Assembly (NCBI GenBank): GCA_013289015.1
Contig: JABDAV010000029.1
Location: forward strand, 1-35,027
Reading direction: 5' to 3'
Source of the DNA: Bacteroidota bacterium
Lineage (GTDB): Bacteria > Bacteroidota > Bacteroidia > Chitinophagales > Chitinophagaceae
Length of the DNA: 35,027 bases
Positions 15,975 through 24,465 of this stretch are shown here, piece after piece (position 1 is the stretch's first letter; each line of letters starts with the position of its first letter). Under the pieces are notes generated by a model that ran no database searches, was not told the origin of the DNA, and was given only the letters and a program-made list of their open reading frames with translations. The position numbers and the translations under genes were made by a program.

Positions 15975-17285
15975 TTAATTCTTTTTGTCAACGTCATTAT
16001 GTTCTAGCTGTTTTACGTTTTGCCGCAATTGCTGTATTTGCTTGTTTTGGTCAATGACATATAATGTGAGCTCTTCAACTTTTTTAATTAAGATAGAATC
16101 CATTTGCGCAACCTTTACACCATTGTTTTCTACTTCAGTTGCAGAAGGTACGTCAGGCAAATGTTTATTGGTGTTTATGTAATTTTGCACTTCATTTAGA
16201 GTTAGAAGTTTATAGTTTTTATCAAACACATAATCTGACCATCCGGTTTCAACAATTAGTTCTTTTGCTTGTATTGTTCCATTTACAGAAAGTTTATATT
16301 GAGGGTTTGTTGTTCCAATTCCAACATTACCTGAACCACTTGGAATCAATAAAACATTTCTGCTGCCATTCGTATTTCCCACAATTTGAATTCCTGTTTG
16401 CATTGTACTATCGCGACTTCCATCACCAATACCAAAGTAAAGAGAATTATTAATGGCTCCGATTCCCCACTCCTGTCCTTTGCCACTTGCTTTGCCACCG
16501 ATGCCGCTTGTAACATTCCATCCTGATCCGTCATGAATTGCTCCTGCAATAACGCTGTTTGCCGTTGTGCTTGGGTTTATTGTTGTATTATTTGCTAAAA
16601 TAGATGCACCAAATACATGAAGTTTTTGCAACGGGTTGGTTGTCCCAATTCCAACCATGCCATTAAATCCACCATTTTGTAAAATGAGATTGCCTGATGG
16701 ATATCCTTTTGATCCAGTTACTGCTGCTATATATAAATCGTTTCCAGAATTAGCTATTGATGTTGAATTAATAGTAATTGAAGGGTTAGTACCATTTATT
16801 CTTAATGCCAATTGACTTGCACCACTATTTACATCTAATTTATAGGTCGGATTATTATTTCCAATACCTACATTGCCATTTCCTTTTATTCTCATATTTT
16901 CTGTGAAAGCCGCACTTGAACCATAACCAAAGGCTATATCTGCAGGAGAATTATCAGTATATATTTGTAAAAGCGCATTCTGAATACCAAAACCAAAGTG
17001 AACCCCGCTATTTCCGTATAGTGAAATTTTATCACCTAATGAGTTAGCGAAACTTAGCGGATAGGCTGGTAGTGAATTTCCAATTCCAATATTGCCACCT
17101 TTGTCAACATGTATCCTTTCTACGTTGTTGGAAATAATTTTCACTGAATGCAGATTTTTAGTGCCCAATGCTGTATCTTGAGTTGTAGTATTACCTCCGA
17201 GTAACCAGTTTTGAGCGCTTACTTTTTGATTGTTGATAATAAATGTTACAGCTATAGCCATAACGAAGAATAATTTTGTTTTCAT
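15975..17285 (-). CDS. Exported tail-fibre-like surface protein with GIGTTNP repeats
   Basis: At 436 residues, with a signal peptide (about 1-25), it carries repeated GN(V/I)GIG(N/T)..P..KL.V beads at several points between residues 45 and 345, as in phage tail-fibre and bacterial adhesin stalks. The end carries the LPDVPSATEVENNGVKVAQMDSILIKKVEELTLYVI block, common in Bacteroidota surface proteins, and a coiled coil at about 395-430 rich in Gln. It probably forms a trimeric stalk; adhesin or matrix function is inferred. The protease gene follows at once, so the two may be made together. Confidence 0.75.
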   Translation of the reverse strand: MKTKLFFVMAIAVTFIINNQKVSAQNWLLGGNTTTQDTALGTKNLHSVKIISNNVERIHVDKGGNIGIGNSLPAYPLSFANSLGDKISLYGNSGVHFGFGIQNALLQIYTDNSPADIAFGYGSSAAFTENMRIKGNGNVGIGNNNPTYKLDVNSGASQLALRINGTNPSITINSTSIANSGNDLYIAAVTGSKGYPSGNLILQNGGFNGMVGIGTTNPLQKLHVFGASILANNTTINPSTTANSVIAGAIHDGSGWNVTSGIGGKASGKGQEWGIGAINNSLYFGIGDGSRDSTMQTGIQIVGNTNGSRNVLLIPSGSGNVGIGTTNPQYKLSVNGTIQAKELIVETGWSDYVFDKNYKLLTLNEVQNYINTNKHLPDVPSATEVENNGVKVAQMDSILIKKVEELTLYVIDQNKQIQQLRQNVKQLEHNDVDKKN

Positions 17286-17375
17286 AAATTAGTTTTTATA
17301 AAACAAAATTGTATTTAGGTAAAGTAAAATCAACTACACAAACGGGTAAAACTTAAAATAATAGCTAAGCAGGTA

Positions 17376-18014
17376 TCATAACAGTTTATTTCGTATCGCT
17401 TTTATTACCGCTTCAGATTTAGAATTAACATGCAGCTTTTCGTAGATCTTTTTGATGTGGAATTTTACAGTGTCTATGCTTATGTTGCAGGCGTCGGCGA
17501 TCATTTTATAACTCATGCCCTTCATTAAACAGCTAAGCACTTCTTTTTCACGGTCACTTAATTTGTAGTCATCTTTTTGTATATAAGGGTTTTGTTCCTG
17601 GAAACGGTTCAATACTTTTTTTGCAATGGAAGGGCTCATGGGGGCACCGCCGTTATTTAATTCTTTAATAGCAGGTATTAGATAATCACTTAATGAATTT
17701 TTTAAAAGGTAACCATTTGCGCCTGCACAAATAGAATCAAACACTTTATCGTTATCTTCAAAAACCGTTTGCATCAGAATTTTAATCTGTGGGTATTTTT
17801 CTTTTATGATTCGTACGGCTTCAACACCATTTATGCCGGGCATATCAATATCCATTAAAATTATATCGGGTTGCGAACGGCGTATCTTGTAATCAATATC
17901 CATGGCATTTGCATACGCACCGGTACAGGAAAGGCCTTCTGAAATATTGATCATTTGAAAAAGCATTTCACGCAACTGATCGTTATCTTCAAATATTACA
18001 ATCTTTATTGCCAT
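17376..18014 (-). CDS. LuxR/NarL-type response regulator
   Basis: This 212-residue regulator has a receiver domain (1-120) with acidic pair Glu9/Asp10, phosphoacceptor Asp55 in IILMDIDMPG, Thr83 and Lys105, followed by a LuxR-type HTH at about 151-212 (LSDREKEVLSCLMKGMSYKMIADACNISIDTVKFHIKKIYEKL). Phosphorylation would alter DNA binding. It lies 36 bp after the propeller histidine kinase gene on the same strand, so they form a two-component pair. Its targets are unknown; the tail-fibre-like and protease genes just downstream on the same strand are the nearest candidates. Confidence 0.94.
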   Translation of the reverse strand: MAIKIVIFEDNDQLREMLFQMINISEGLSCTGAYANAMDIDYKIRRSQPDIILMDIDMPGINGVEAVRIIKEKYPQIKILMQTVFEDNDKVFDSICAGANGYLLKNSLSDYLIPAIKELNNGGAPMSPSIAKKVLNRFQEQNPYIQKDDYKLSDREKEVLSCLMKGMSYKMIADACNISIDTVKFHIKKIYEKLHVNSKSEAVIKAIRNKLL

Positions 18015-18050
18015 ACTGATAAAACAAAATTGAGCGTTTAAAGTTATGGC

Positions 18051-21000
18051 TCAACTACCCTTGTGGGTAGGGGTAAAAAGAAGCGTTATGGTTGTTCCTT
18101 CATCAACAGAAGAAATTATTTCAAGTCTGCCGTTTATTTCTTTGGCTCGTTTCCCCATGTTGTTCAGGCCGTTGCCCATATAATTGCGGGTTGTGTCAAA
18201 GCCTTTTCCATCGTCGTGAATACGCATTAAAACGTTTTTATGCAATGATGAAATTTGTGCGGTAACGGTTTTACAACAGGCATATTTAAAAGCATTATGA
18301 ATGGCTTCTTTGAATATGAGATAAAAATTTTTTCTTTCTTCCATACTTAGCTTAACTGTGGTTAAAGTATCGTCTGTGCTAAACGTAAACCGGATGTCTT
18401 TCTTTTCCAGCAGTGAAGAAGCAAAAGTTTGCATACGAATGAATAGCTGCTCAATTGTATCATTGTTTGGATTAACTGCCCAAACAATATCATTCATGCT
18501 TTCAATAATTTTTCCTGCATTTTCCTTTATCCTGTCAAAATACAGTTGTGGTTCATCCTGCTTTTTTGCAATCTCACTCATCAGCATAATACTGCTTAAG
18601 GATGAACCTATATCATCATGCAGATCGCCGGCTATTTCATTTCTTATTTTTAAAGCCGCCAACACTCTTTTCAATTTTGCACGATATGCAGAATAAATAA
18701 AGAGAAATATAATAGCAACTGCTATTGCCGAAACTAATACATAAAACCAAATTGCTTTATAAAATGGGGTATCCACATGTATTGCAACAGGTACAGAAAT
18801 TTCATACCAATCGATTCCGCCAGAACTTGCCCGTACTTTGAAAGTGTAATTGCCACCATCTAAATTGGTATAACCGGCATAATGCCTTGTTCCTGCATTT
18901 ACCCAGGTTTTATTAAAGCCTTCCAGTTTATATTCATATCGCACGTCTGCAGCATTATTCAGATCGGGTGCTGTATAATTAAATGAGAAATATTTGTCGT
19001 TATAAGAGAGATTGATGTTGCCTGAATCATTTAAACTTCGTTGTTTACCTACAACAGAAAAAGAAGTAATTATAGGCGAAAGAACAGGATCGCTTTTTTT
19101 AAGGATAGAAGGATCAAATACTGCAACTGCACGATCTGTTGTAAAGCAAATTTTATTTGTTGCAGAATCATATATTACGATATATACAATTCCGTCAGAA
19201 AAATCATTAGCACCAGTAAAATTGGTAAACTGTTTTGTTGCCGTATCAAACCTTGATAATCCGCCGTAAGTCCCCATCCACAAAATACCTTTTTTATCCA
19301 TTGCTAATCCGGTCACAATATTTGATACTAAACCATTTGAACGGTTGTATTGTTTTATTTGATGTGTATTTGAAGAATAGCAGTATAAACCTTTAGCTGT
19401 ACTTATCCATAAATGTCCGTGATGGTCATTTAACATATCATAAATCACGTTATCATTCAATATTGCAAAAGCACTAAATGATGGCTGAATAAACGTTTGT
19501 GAAATCCTGTCAAAAAAAGCCAGCCCTCCATTTTCACTACCCATCCAGATATTTCCGTTATCATCTTCTGCAGCACAACAAAAATCAGGCAGCGGGAAAT
19601 AATATTTTCCTTTTTGCCGGGCGTCATATTTTGTGAACAGGTTATTATTTCTATTCCAACAATAAACGCCGTTGTTGCCACTCATACCTAACCATATTCT
19701 ATTACTATCATCTTTAAAAGCCCATATTATATATACCGAATCTAAAGGCCAGGGATGCTCAACCGCAAAAGGATCCGGGTGCAATTTTTTATCGTTTAGA
19801 GTATAAAATAAAATTCCTCTTGATGTTGAAGTAAACAGTAAACTATCATCTAAGTTCATGCATATCCGGTGATAATCCCCACTCAATGATTTTTTGGTGT
19901 TATACCTGGATTTTCCTTTAGAAAACTTTTCAAGGTTTACTTCAAAAAAACCAGTAGTTGTGCAAACAAATAAATTTTTATTACAAGCAGTTATATCACA
20001 AACAGCTGCCTTGTGATAACGTGTTTGAGTATCTTCATAACCAAACTTATCCATTACAATAAAGCTATTTGATAAATCGCTGCATTTATCCAAACCAAAA
20101 CCCCGGGAGCCAAGCCAGATATTTCCGGTATTATCTTCATAAATACAATCAGAAAAATTAGCAGCCGGAGTATTTATATTAGTGGAATTGGAATGTATTG
20201 CCTGGAAAGATTTATTCTTTGTATCAAATATGAAAAGGCCTTCTTCATAACTGGTCACCCATATTTTTCCCGAAACTGAATAAGTTAAGCAATACAGAAA
20301 GTTGCTTGGTGAATGGTAGATTTGGAGGCTATCCGATTTCCAATTATAACAGGCAAGTGCGCTTTTAGGCCTTGACGTTGTTATGGAAGCATAATTTATA
20401 ATAGACCAATAATTTCCTTTTTTATCCTGAATTATTGAAGAACAATTTATATCAAAAATTTTTTTATGATAGATATTATTGTACCTGCTTTCAAGAACTT
20501 TTTTTGAAACATCCCATTCGCAAATGATGCCATTATAAAAGAACCAAATGTTATTTTCATTATCAACACTTGAAAATGTCGCATTATCCTGGACATTATT
20601 CGTAAAAACATCGAGGTTAATATTTTCGAGCAACTTGAACTGTGAATTATACTTTTGTAAATGCGCTTCGCTAAGTAGCCAAATGTTTTTTTGTTTGTCA
20701 ATAATAAACTGGTAAATATGCCTATTCTTTGAAGCAGGGAAAATAAGCCGTAACAATTTTGATTTCCAATTATATTCTTCCATTCCATCTTTCGTCATTA
20801 AAAGAATATTCCCATCAGCATTTTCCGTTATTTGATCTATTTGATCTGAATGTAAATGAGGCGGGTCAAAATCTGTTGGATAGATATTTTGAAACGAAAT
20901 CCCATCAAAATAATTCAGTCCATTACTTGTGCCGACCCACAATAAACCGCGGCTGTCCTGAAATAATGAGAATACAATATTATTTGATAACCCTTCGCGT

Positions 21001-21083
21001 GTGGTATAGTGGGTAAAGCGCAGGTTATTTTGCGACAATAATGGCTCGCTTAGCAGGCAGAAAATCAATAAAAATCGAATCAC
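18051..21083 (-). CDS. Beta-propeller sensor histidine kinase (HisKA_3 type)
   Basis: A sensor kinase of 1010 residues with a signal peptide (about 1-17), then a large periplasmic part made of two-component regulator propeller repeats of the form ..G.LW.GT..GL..YD (for example LLWVGTSNGLNYFDG, NIWLGSRGFGLDKC, ILWMGTYGGLSRFDT), a Y_Y_Y domain at about 690-770, and one membrane segment at 777-796. Inside the cell lie the HisKA_3 dimer/phosphate-accepting helix (AGDLHDDIGSSLSSIML, His822) and a HATPase_c domain with HNAFKYA, DDGKGFD and GNGLNNMGKRA. No receiver or DNA-binding domain is fused, unlike hybrid PUL sensors. Its partner is the response regulator downstream. Confidence 0.93.
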   Translation of the reverse strand: MIRFLLIFCLLSEPLLSQNNLRFTHYTTREGLSNNIVFSLFQDSRGLLWVGTSNGLNYFDGISFQNIYPTDFDPPHLHSDQIDQITENADGNILLMTKDGMEEYNWKSKLLRLIFPASKNRHIYQFIIDKQKNIWLLSEAHLQKYNSQFKLLENINLDVFTNNVQDNATFSSVDNENNIWFFYNGIICEWDVSKKVLESRYNNIYHKKIFDINCSSIIQDKKGNYWSIINYASITTSRPKSALACYNWKSDSLQIYHSPSNFLYCLTYSVSGKIWVTSYEEGLFIFDTKNKSFQAIHSNSTNINTPAANFSDCIYEDNTGNIWLGSRGFGLDKCSDLSNSFIVMDKFGYEDTQTRYHKAAVCDITACNKNLFVCTTTGFFEVNLEKFSKGKSRYNTKKSLSGDYHRICMNLDDSLLFTSTSRGILFYTLNDKKLHPDPFAVEHPWPLDSVYIIWAFKDDSNRIWLGMSGNNGVYCWNRNNNLFTKYDARQKGKYYFPLPDFCCAAEDDNGNIWMGSENGGLAFFDRISQTFIQPSFSAFAILNDNVIYDMLNDHHGHLWISTAKGLYCYSSNTHQIKQYNRSNGLVSNIVTGLAMDKKGILWMGTYGGLSRFDTATKQFTNFTGANDFSDGIVYIVIYDSATNKICFTTDRAVAVFDPSILKKSDPVLSPIITSFSVVGKQRSLNDSGNINLSYNDKYFSFNYTAPDLNNAADVRYEYKLEGFNKTWVNAGTRHYAGYTNLDGGNYTFKVRASSGGIDWYEISVPVAIHVDTPFYKAIWFYVLVSAIAVAIIFLFIYSAYRAKLKRVLAALKIRNEIAGDLHDDIGSSLSSIMLMSEIAKKQDEPQLYFDRIKENAGKIIESMNDIVWAVNPNNDTIEQLFIRMQTFASSLLEKKDIRFTFSTDDTLTTVKLSMEERKNFYLIFKEAIHNAFKYACCKTVTAQISSLHKNVLMRIHDDGKGFDTTRNYMGNGLNNMGKRAKEINGRLEIISSVDEGTTITLLFTPTHKGS

Positions 21084-21194
21084 AGGTTTGCGTTAAAAGT
21101 TGGCCGGGCGTCTTTTGCTAAGTACAATTTACAGGCAGCTATAAATCTTATTATGAAATCTGTATAAAAGTAATTTTTGTATAGGAACCAAGTA

Positions 21195-21211
21195 ATACTC
21201 AATTTGAGTAT
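21195..21211. promoter_or_regulatory. 17-bp palindrome upstream of a LuxR-type regulator
   Basis: ATACTCAATTTGAGTAT is a perfect palindrome around a central T, ending 18 bp before the start codon at 21230. The bases TATATTT overlap and follow its right end, resembling a Bacteroidota -7 element. A second small inverted repeat, AGTTT-GCT-AAACT, lies at 21216-21228. The layout suggests an operator, possibly for the encoded regulator itself. Confidence 0.55.
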
Positions 21212-21229
21212 ATTTAGTTTGCTAAACTC

Positions 21230-22015
21230 ATGAATCCAATGGCGGCCAAATCCTATGGGGAAATATTTGACGGTGATTGGGATAAACTAAGAGCGGGCAC
21301 CCAACTTGCAATTTCTTATAAAGAAAAGTGGCCTGAGCTTATACCGTTATTTGAACAAATCTCTGCACAAAATGCAGTGTTTATAATGATTTGGAATATG
21401 ATCATTAACCGTATTATTTATACGGTTGATAAGAGAAAGGTTTGTGGTTATGATGCCTCAATGTACCTGGCAGAAAACGGTGTCGATTTTATAATGTCTA
21501 ATCACCATCTTGAAACTTTTAAATGCACTGCTATAATGCAGCAGCGGGCTATCAGATATTTTGAAGAATTTACAGGCGATCCAACTAAAGTAATAGTAAA
21601 TCTTGAGGGAGTATATAAAAGATATACAGGCGATTATTTTCATTTTCTGCAACAGACAGTATGTATAGAAATGGATAGTAATAAACATCCTTTTGTTTTT
21701 CTTAATTACATATATGATATTACTTATCTCAAAAAATACAAGACCGGCAACCTCATTATTACAACTCCGGGAGAATTAAAATGGTGGAATTTTAATTTCG
21801 ATAAGAATTGCCTTGAGCCTGTTCAACCTTTATCCAAACAGGAGAAGAAAATACTATCTCTTTTAGCTGAAGGCAAAAGCAGTAAAGAAATTGCTGAAGA
21901 ATTGTTTATCAGCCCTCATACAGTAGATACACACCGCAGGCATTTGCTTGAAAAAACAAACTGTATTGATACTACAGGGATGATTACCTACGCAAGATTG
22001 GTTGGCTTGTTATAA
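21230..22015 (+). CDS. Stand-alone LuxR-family transcriptional regulator
   Basis: The 261-residue protein has a LuxR-type HTH at about 200-260 (LSKQEKKILSLLAEGKSSKEIAEELFISPHTVDTHRRHLLEKTNCIDTTGMITYA). The N-terminal 190 residues do not look like a receiver: there is no phosphoacceptor Asp motif. They resemble a PAS-like sensor with alternating strands and helices. A similar PAS-like plus LuxR layout is frequent in Bacteroidota, with unknown ligands. It is divergent from the propeller kinase gene, with 146 bp between them, and is not clearly part of that system. In-frame Mets at residues 1 and 4 both work as starts. Confidence 0.82.
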   Translation: MNPMAAKSYGEIFDGDWDKLRAGTQLAISYKEKWPELIPLFEQISAQNAVFIMIWNMIINRIIYTVDKRKVCGYDASMYLAENGVDFIMSNHHLETFKCTAIMQQRAIRYFEEFTGDPTKVIVNLEGVYKRYTGDYFHFLQQTVCIEMDSNKHPFVFLNYIYDITYLKKYKTGNLIITTPGELKWWNFNFDKNCLEPVQPLSKQEKKILSLLAEGKSSKEIAEELFISPHTVDTHRRHLLEKTNCIDTTGMITYARLVGLL

Positions 22016-22039
22016 TCAACGTAACAAGATCTCAGTTAG

Positions 22040-22204
22040 TTCTTAACAGATTCACTGCCAGGCCTTATGGGTAAGCTATGCAACCCTGCGGTTTACGCTG
22101 ATAGCACATTTAAATTGCACGCAGGCAACTATGTGGTGAAGATAGAGGTGGGTAATGAAGCGGTAATAAGACAGTTTATAAAACAGCAGGCATCGCGGTT
22201 TTAA
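22040..22204 (+). pseudogene. 3'-end remnant of a T9SS-tail-like protein, copy 1
   Basis: The open frame ends LHAGNYVVKIEVGNEAV...KQQASRF-stop. The L.AGNY.VKI..G pattern with a basic end resembles the last strands of a T9SS type A tail. Only about 55 codons remain and the upstream frame is closed at 22037. A related copy lies at 24356-24457 on the other side of the antiporter gene. Confidence 0.6.
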
Positions 22205-22236
22205 CCTGCCAGGTTCTTGAAGCCGACAGGCTTTAT

Positions 22237-22270
22237 ACAGGTTTTGCTGTGAACAGCACCTGTTTTTTTT
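22237..22270 (+). terminator. Terminator-like hairpin with T-run
   Basis: Arms ACAGG/CCTGT (outer) and GCTGT/ACAGC (inner), with a small unpaired bulge, are followed by nine Ts. Another small hairpin, AAGCC-GACA-GGCTT, lies just before it. It would end rightward transcripts reading out of the LuxR-type gene and the remnant. Confidence 0.65.
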
Positions 22271-22363
22271 TATTTTGAAAGATGCTGATAAAGAAAGTTG
22301 CCGGGTTTGAAATTTTCAGGGCGCTATTACTCTTTAATTTTTATAACGATACTTAATTTTAGA

Positions 22364-22727
22364 TTTAATAAACCCGTTGGCGGAGTTAATTTAGAAGAAA
22401 TAAAACAGGAAGTGATGTTTGGCTATTTAGGACTAGACAAGGACTACACACAAGTACCTGGAGGCTCATTTCTTCGATATTTCTTCGATATAACTTCGAT
22501 CTATTGGATCGAAGAAATACCGACTTTATTTCGATTATTTTTCGTCCAAATATGCTACATGGTAAACATGCGATAGGTATTTAAGGAATAAAATGATCAA
22601 TACAACCTGCAGAGCTATGCATCTATCATTTCCTCCAGGCAGATAGTAAAAAGATGCCTTTCAATTTTTACCTTCGTTTAGCTTCCATGTAACTATATCA
22701 AAAAACTCCGCCAACAGGTTTAATAAA
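22364..22727. repeat. 364-bp segment bounded by 24-nt inverted repeats
   Basis: The left arm (22364-22387) and right arm (22704-22727) are inverted copies with two mismatches in 24 nt. The shared core is AACTCCGCCAAC. The inside holds repeat copy B (22464-22525) and no gene. This may be a small non-autonomous mobile element that ends just before the antiporter start codon at 22742. Confidence 0.6.
22464..22525. repeat. Long 11-bp-unit repeat, copy B (inverted relative to copy A)
   Basis: Bases 22472-22525 are the exact reverse complement of 10507-10560 (54 of 54). Beyond that, copy B lacks one 11-bp unit present in copy A and then matches again for eight bases with one difference, as expected from slippage within a tandem array. 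Confidence 0.9.
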
Positions 22728-22741
22728 TAAAATATGTATCA

Positions 22742-24349
22742 ATGACACTGGAAACCTACCTGCTAACCATATTGTGCATGTTATTCGTGATTTCCATGCT
22801 GGCGATGGTTAGCGAAAAACTAAAGGTATCTTACCCGATACTTTTTGTTATTTGCGGGTTGCTGATCAGCTTCATTCCTAATGTGCACGAGGTGCTGCTG
22901 AATCCAAATGTTGTTTTTCTTATCTTCCTTCCACCTTTATTATTTTTTTCTGCGTGGACTACTTCGTGGAAAAGTTTCGTAGCATACAGGAAACAGATCA
23001 GCTTATTAGCGATCGGGCTCGTTGTTTTTACGTCTACGGCCATTGCGCTATTGGCACATATACTTATTCCTGCATTCCCGCTGGCATTAGGTTTTGTGCT
23101 TGGCGCCATCATTTCTCCGCCCGATGCAATCGCTGCTTCATCGGTTTTACAAAACTTAAGCGTATCGCCAAGGGTTACGTCCATTCTTGAAGGGGAGAGC
23201 CTGGTGAATGATGCTTCTTCTCTTATAATTTTTCGCTTTGCCCTGGCAGCCATTTTAACCGGCCAGTTCAGCTTTTGGCAAGCCACCGGCGATTTTTTTG
23301 TCGTTGCAGGAATGGGCATTGTAACCGGGCTCGTGTTATCGGTCATTCTTTACGCGATACACAAATACCTGCCGACAAATTCAGATATTGATACGGCAAT
23401 TACCCTTATCGCTCCCTACATCATTTATTTAACCGCTGAACATTTTGGATTCTCCGGCGTGATGGCCGTTGTTACCGGGGGATTGTTCCTCAGTTCACGG
23501 TCGCATAAAGTTTTTAGTTTTCAAAGCCGCCTGCAGGTGAATGCCGTGTGGCGAACACTTAATTTTTTATTGAACGGGTTTGTCTTTATTTTAATTGGCC
23601 TGCAATTGTACCGCATAGTGCATGGGCTTAAAATTTTCACTTTTCGACAGGCTTCTTTTTATACACTTATAGTGTGCGGTGTTACCATACTGATACGTCT
23701 TTTATGGATTTATGCTTTTGCCTATATGTCTTATGTAGCAAGAAGGAAACGCGGCACAGCGACCAAAGAAAAATTTAATGGGAAAGCAACCTTTTTAATT
23801 GGATGGAGCGGCATGCGTGGTATTGTTTCACTGGCTTCAGCATTATCCCTTCCTTTATTACTTCCTGACGGATCTGTTTTCCCGCACAGAAACCTGATAC
23901 TGTTTATCACGTTCGGCGTAATCCTTTTTACACTGGTTTTACAGGGCTTAAGCCTTCCTTTACTGATACGCGTATTAAAAATTAATTATGTAGGAAGAAA
24001 TGATATCCGGGACCAGAAAACAGCGTTACAATCGCGCCTCGAAAACGAATGCCTGAATTACCTGTTAAATAATTATGCCGGTGAAGAAAACCACAGCAGC
24101 GCCGCTGCATTGCTGATTGCCCGTTTCAGGCAAAGTGTAACCATTGTTGAAAATAGTCAGGGCGATGCAACAGGTAAAAAGACAGATCTTTTTTCTGAAG
24201 AATACCATCAGTTGCTGGTTCAATTGGTGACCGTGAGAAGGCAGGAATTGCAAAAGATAAGAAATGAAAAAATTTATACAGATGAGATCATTAATTCAAA
24301 GGAAAGTGAGCTGGATCATGAAGAAGCAAGGTTGTTATCAGTAGATTAA
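22742..24349 (+). CDS. Na+/H+ antiporter, CPA1 (NhaP-like) family
   Basis: An inner-membrane carrier of 535 residues exchanging Na+ (or K+) for protons. About twelve hydrophobic segments span residues 1-415. The family's core signature is present: GAIISPPDAIAASSVL followed by the EGESLVNDASSLI motif, with the Asn-Asp pair that binds the ion. A GWSGMRGIVSLASALSLPLL segment near residue 360 also fits. The last 120 residues are a soluble, charged, helical domain. The gene stands alone between two related gene-end remnants at 22040-22204 and 24356-24457, and the start codon lies 14 bp beyond the segment bounded by inverted repeats. Confidence 0.93.
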   Translation: MTLETYLLTILCMLFVISMLAMVSEKLKVSYPILFVICGLLISFIPNVHEVLLNPNVVFLIFLPPLLFFSAWTTSWKSFVAYRKQISLLAIGLVVFTSTAIALLAHILIPAFPLALGFVLGAIISPPDAIAASSVLQNLSVSPRVTSILEGESLVNDASSLIIFRFALAAILTGQFSFWQATGDFFVVAGMGIVTGLVLSVILYAIHKYLPTNSDIDTAITLIAPYIIYLTAEHFGFSGVMAVVTGGLFLSSRSHKVFSFQSRLQVNAVWRTLNFLLNGFVFILIGLQLYRIVHGLKIFTFRQASFYTLIVCGVTILIRLLWIYAFAYMSYVARRKRGTATKEKFNGKATFLIGWSGMRGIVSLASALSLPLLLPDGSVFPHRNLILFITFGVILFTLVLQGLSLPLLIRVLKINYVGRNDIRDQKTALQSRLENECLNYLLNNYAGEENHSSAAALLIARFRQSVTIVENSQGDATGKKTDLFSEEYHQLLVQLVTVRRQELQKIRNEKIYTDEIINSKESELDHEEARLLSVD

Positions 24350-24355
24350 GTTTCA

Positions 24356-24457
24356 TTGCATGCAGGCAATTATATGCAGAAGATTGAAACAGATAGTGAA
24401 GTTCTGACGAAGCAGTTTGTAAAACAGCAGGCGTCGCGGTTTAACCTGACAGGTTAA
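24356..24457 (+). pseudogene. 3'-end remnant of a T9SS-tail-like protein, copy 2
   Basis: The frame reads LHAGNYMQKIETDSEVL...KQQASRFNLTG-stop. It aligns with the remnant at 22115-22204: 21 of 22 bases agree over the stretch coding for KQQASRF. It begins 6 bp after the antiporter stop, with no start codon or upstream body of its own. Confidence 0.6.
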
Positions 24458-24460
24458 ACC
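24438..24460. terminator. Perfect 11-bp-arm palindrome between convergent genes
   Basis: Arms GGTTTAACCTG and CAGGTTAAACC around a single A, ending 5 bp before the queE stop (24466). It lies between the rightward antiporter and leftward folD-queE transcripts and could act on both strands, but no T-run follows, so the terminator role is tentative. A shorter form (AACCTG-C-CAGGTT) follows the first remnant at 22203-22215. Confidence 0.45.
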
Positions 24461-24465
24461 AATGA

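Larger units (their letters stand above)
22016..22741. other. Gene-free gap with remnants and repeats
   Basis: The gap holds a decayed gene end (22040-22204), a terminator-like hairpin (22237-22270), and a segment bounded by 24-nt inverted repeats (22364-22727) that carries repeat copy B. An open frame at 22298-22576 runs across these repeats and is not a credible gene. Confidence 0.75.

Noticed and set aside
15975..17285. Prophage tail-fibre gene
   Set aside because: It has a Sec signal peptide and no phage genes around it; the GIGTTNP repeats also occur in bacterial surface stalks.
22298..22576. 92-residue open frame before the antiporter
   Set aside because: It runs through the left inverted repeat and the 11-bp-unit repeat, so the protein would be repeat translation.
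22831..23346. 171-residue leftward open frame inside the antiporter gene
   Set aside because: It is antisense to conserved membrane segments and has no family features.
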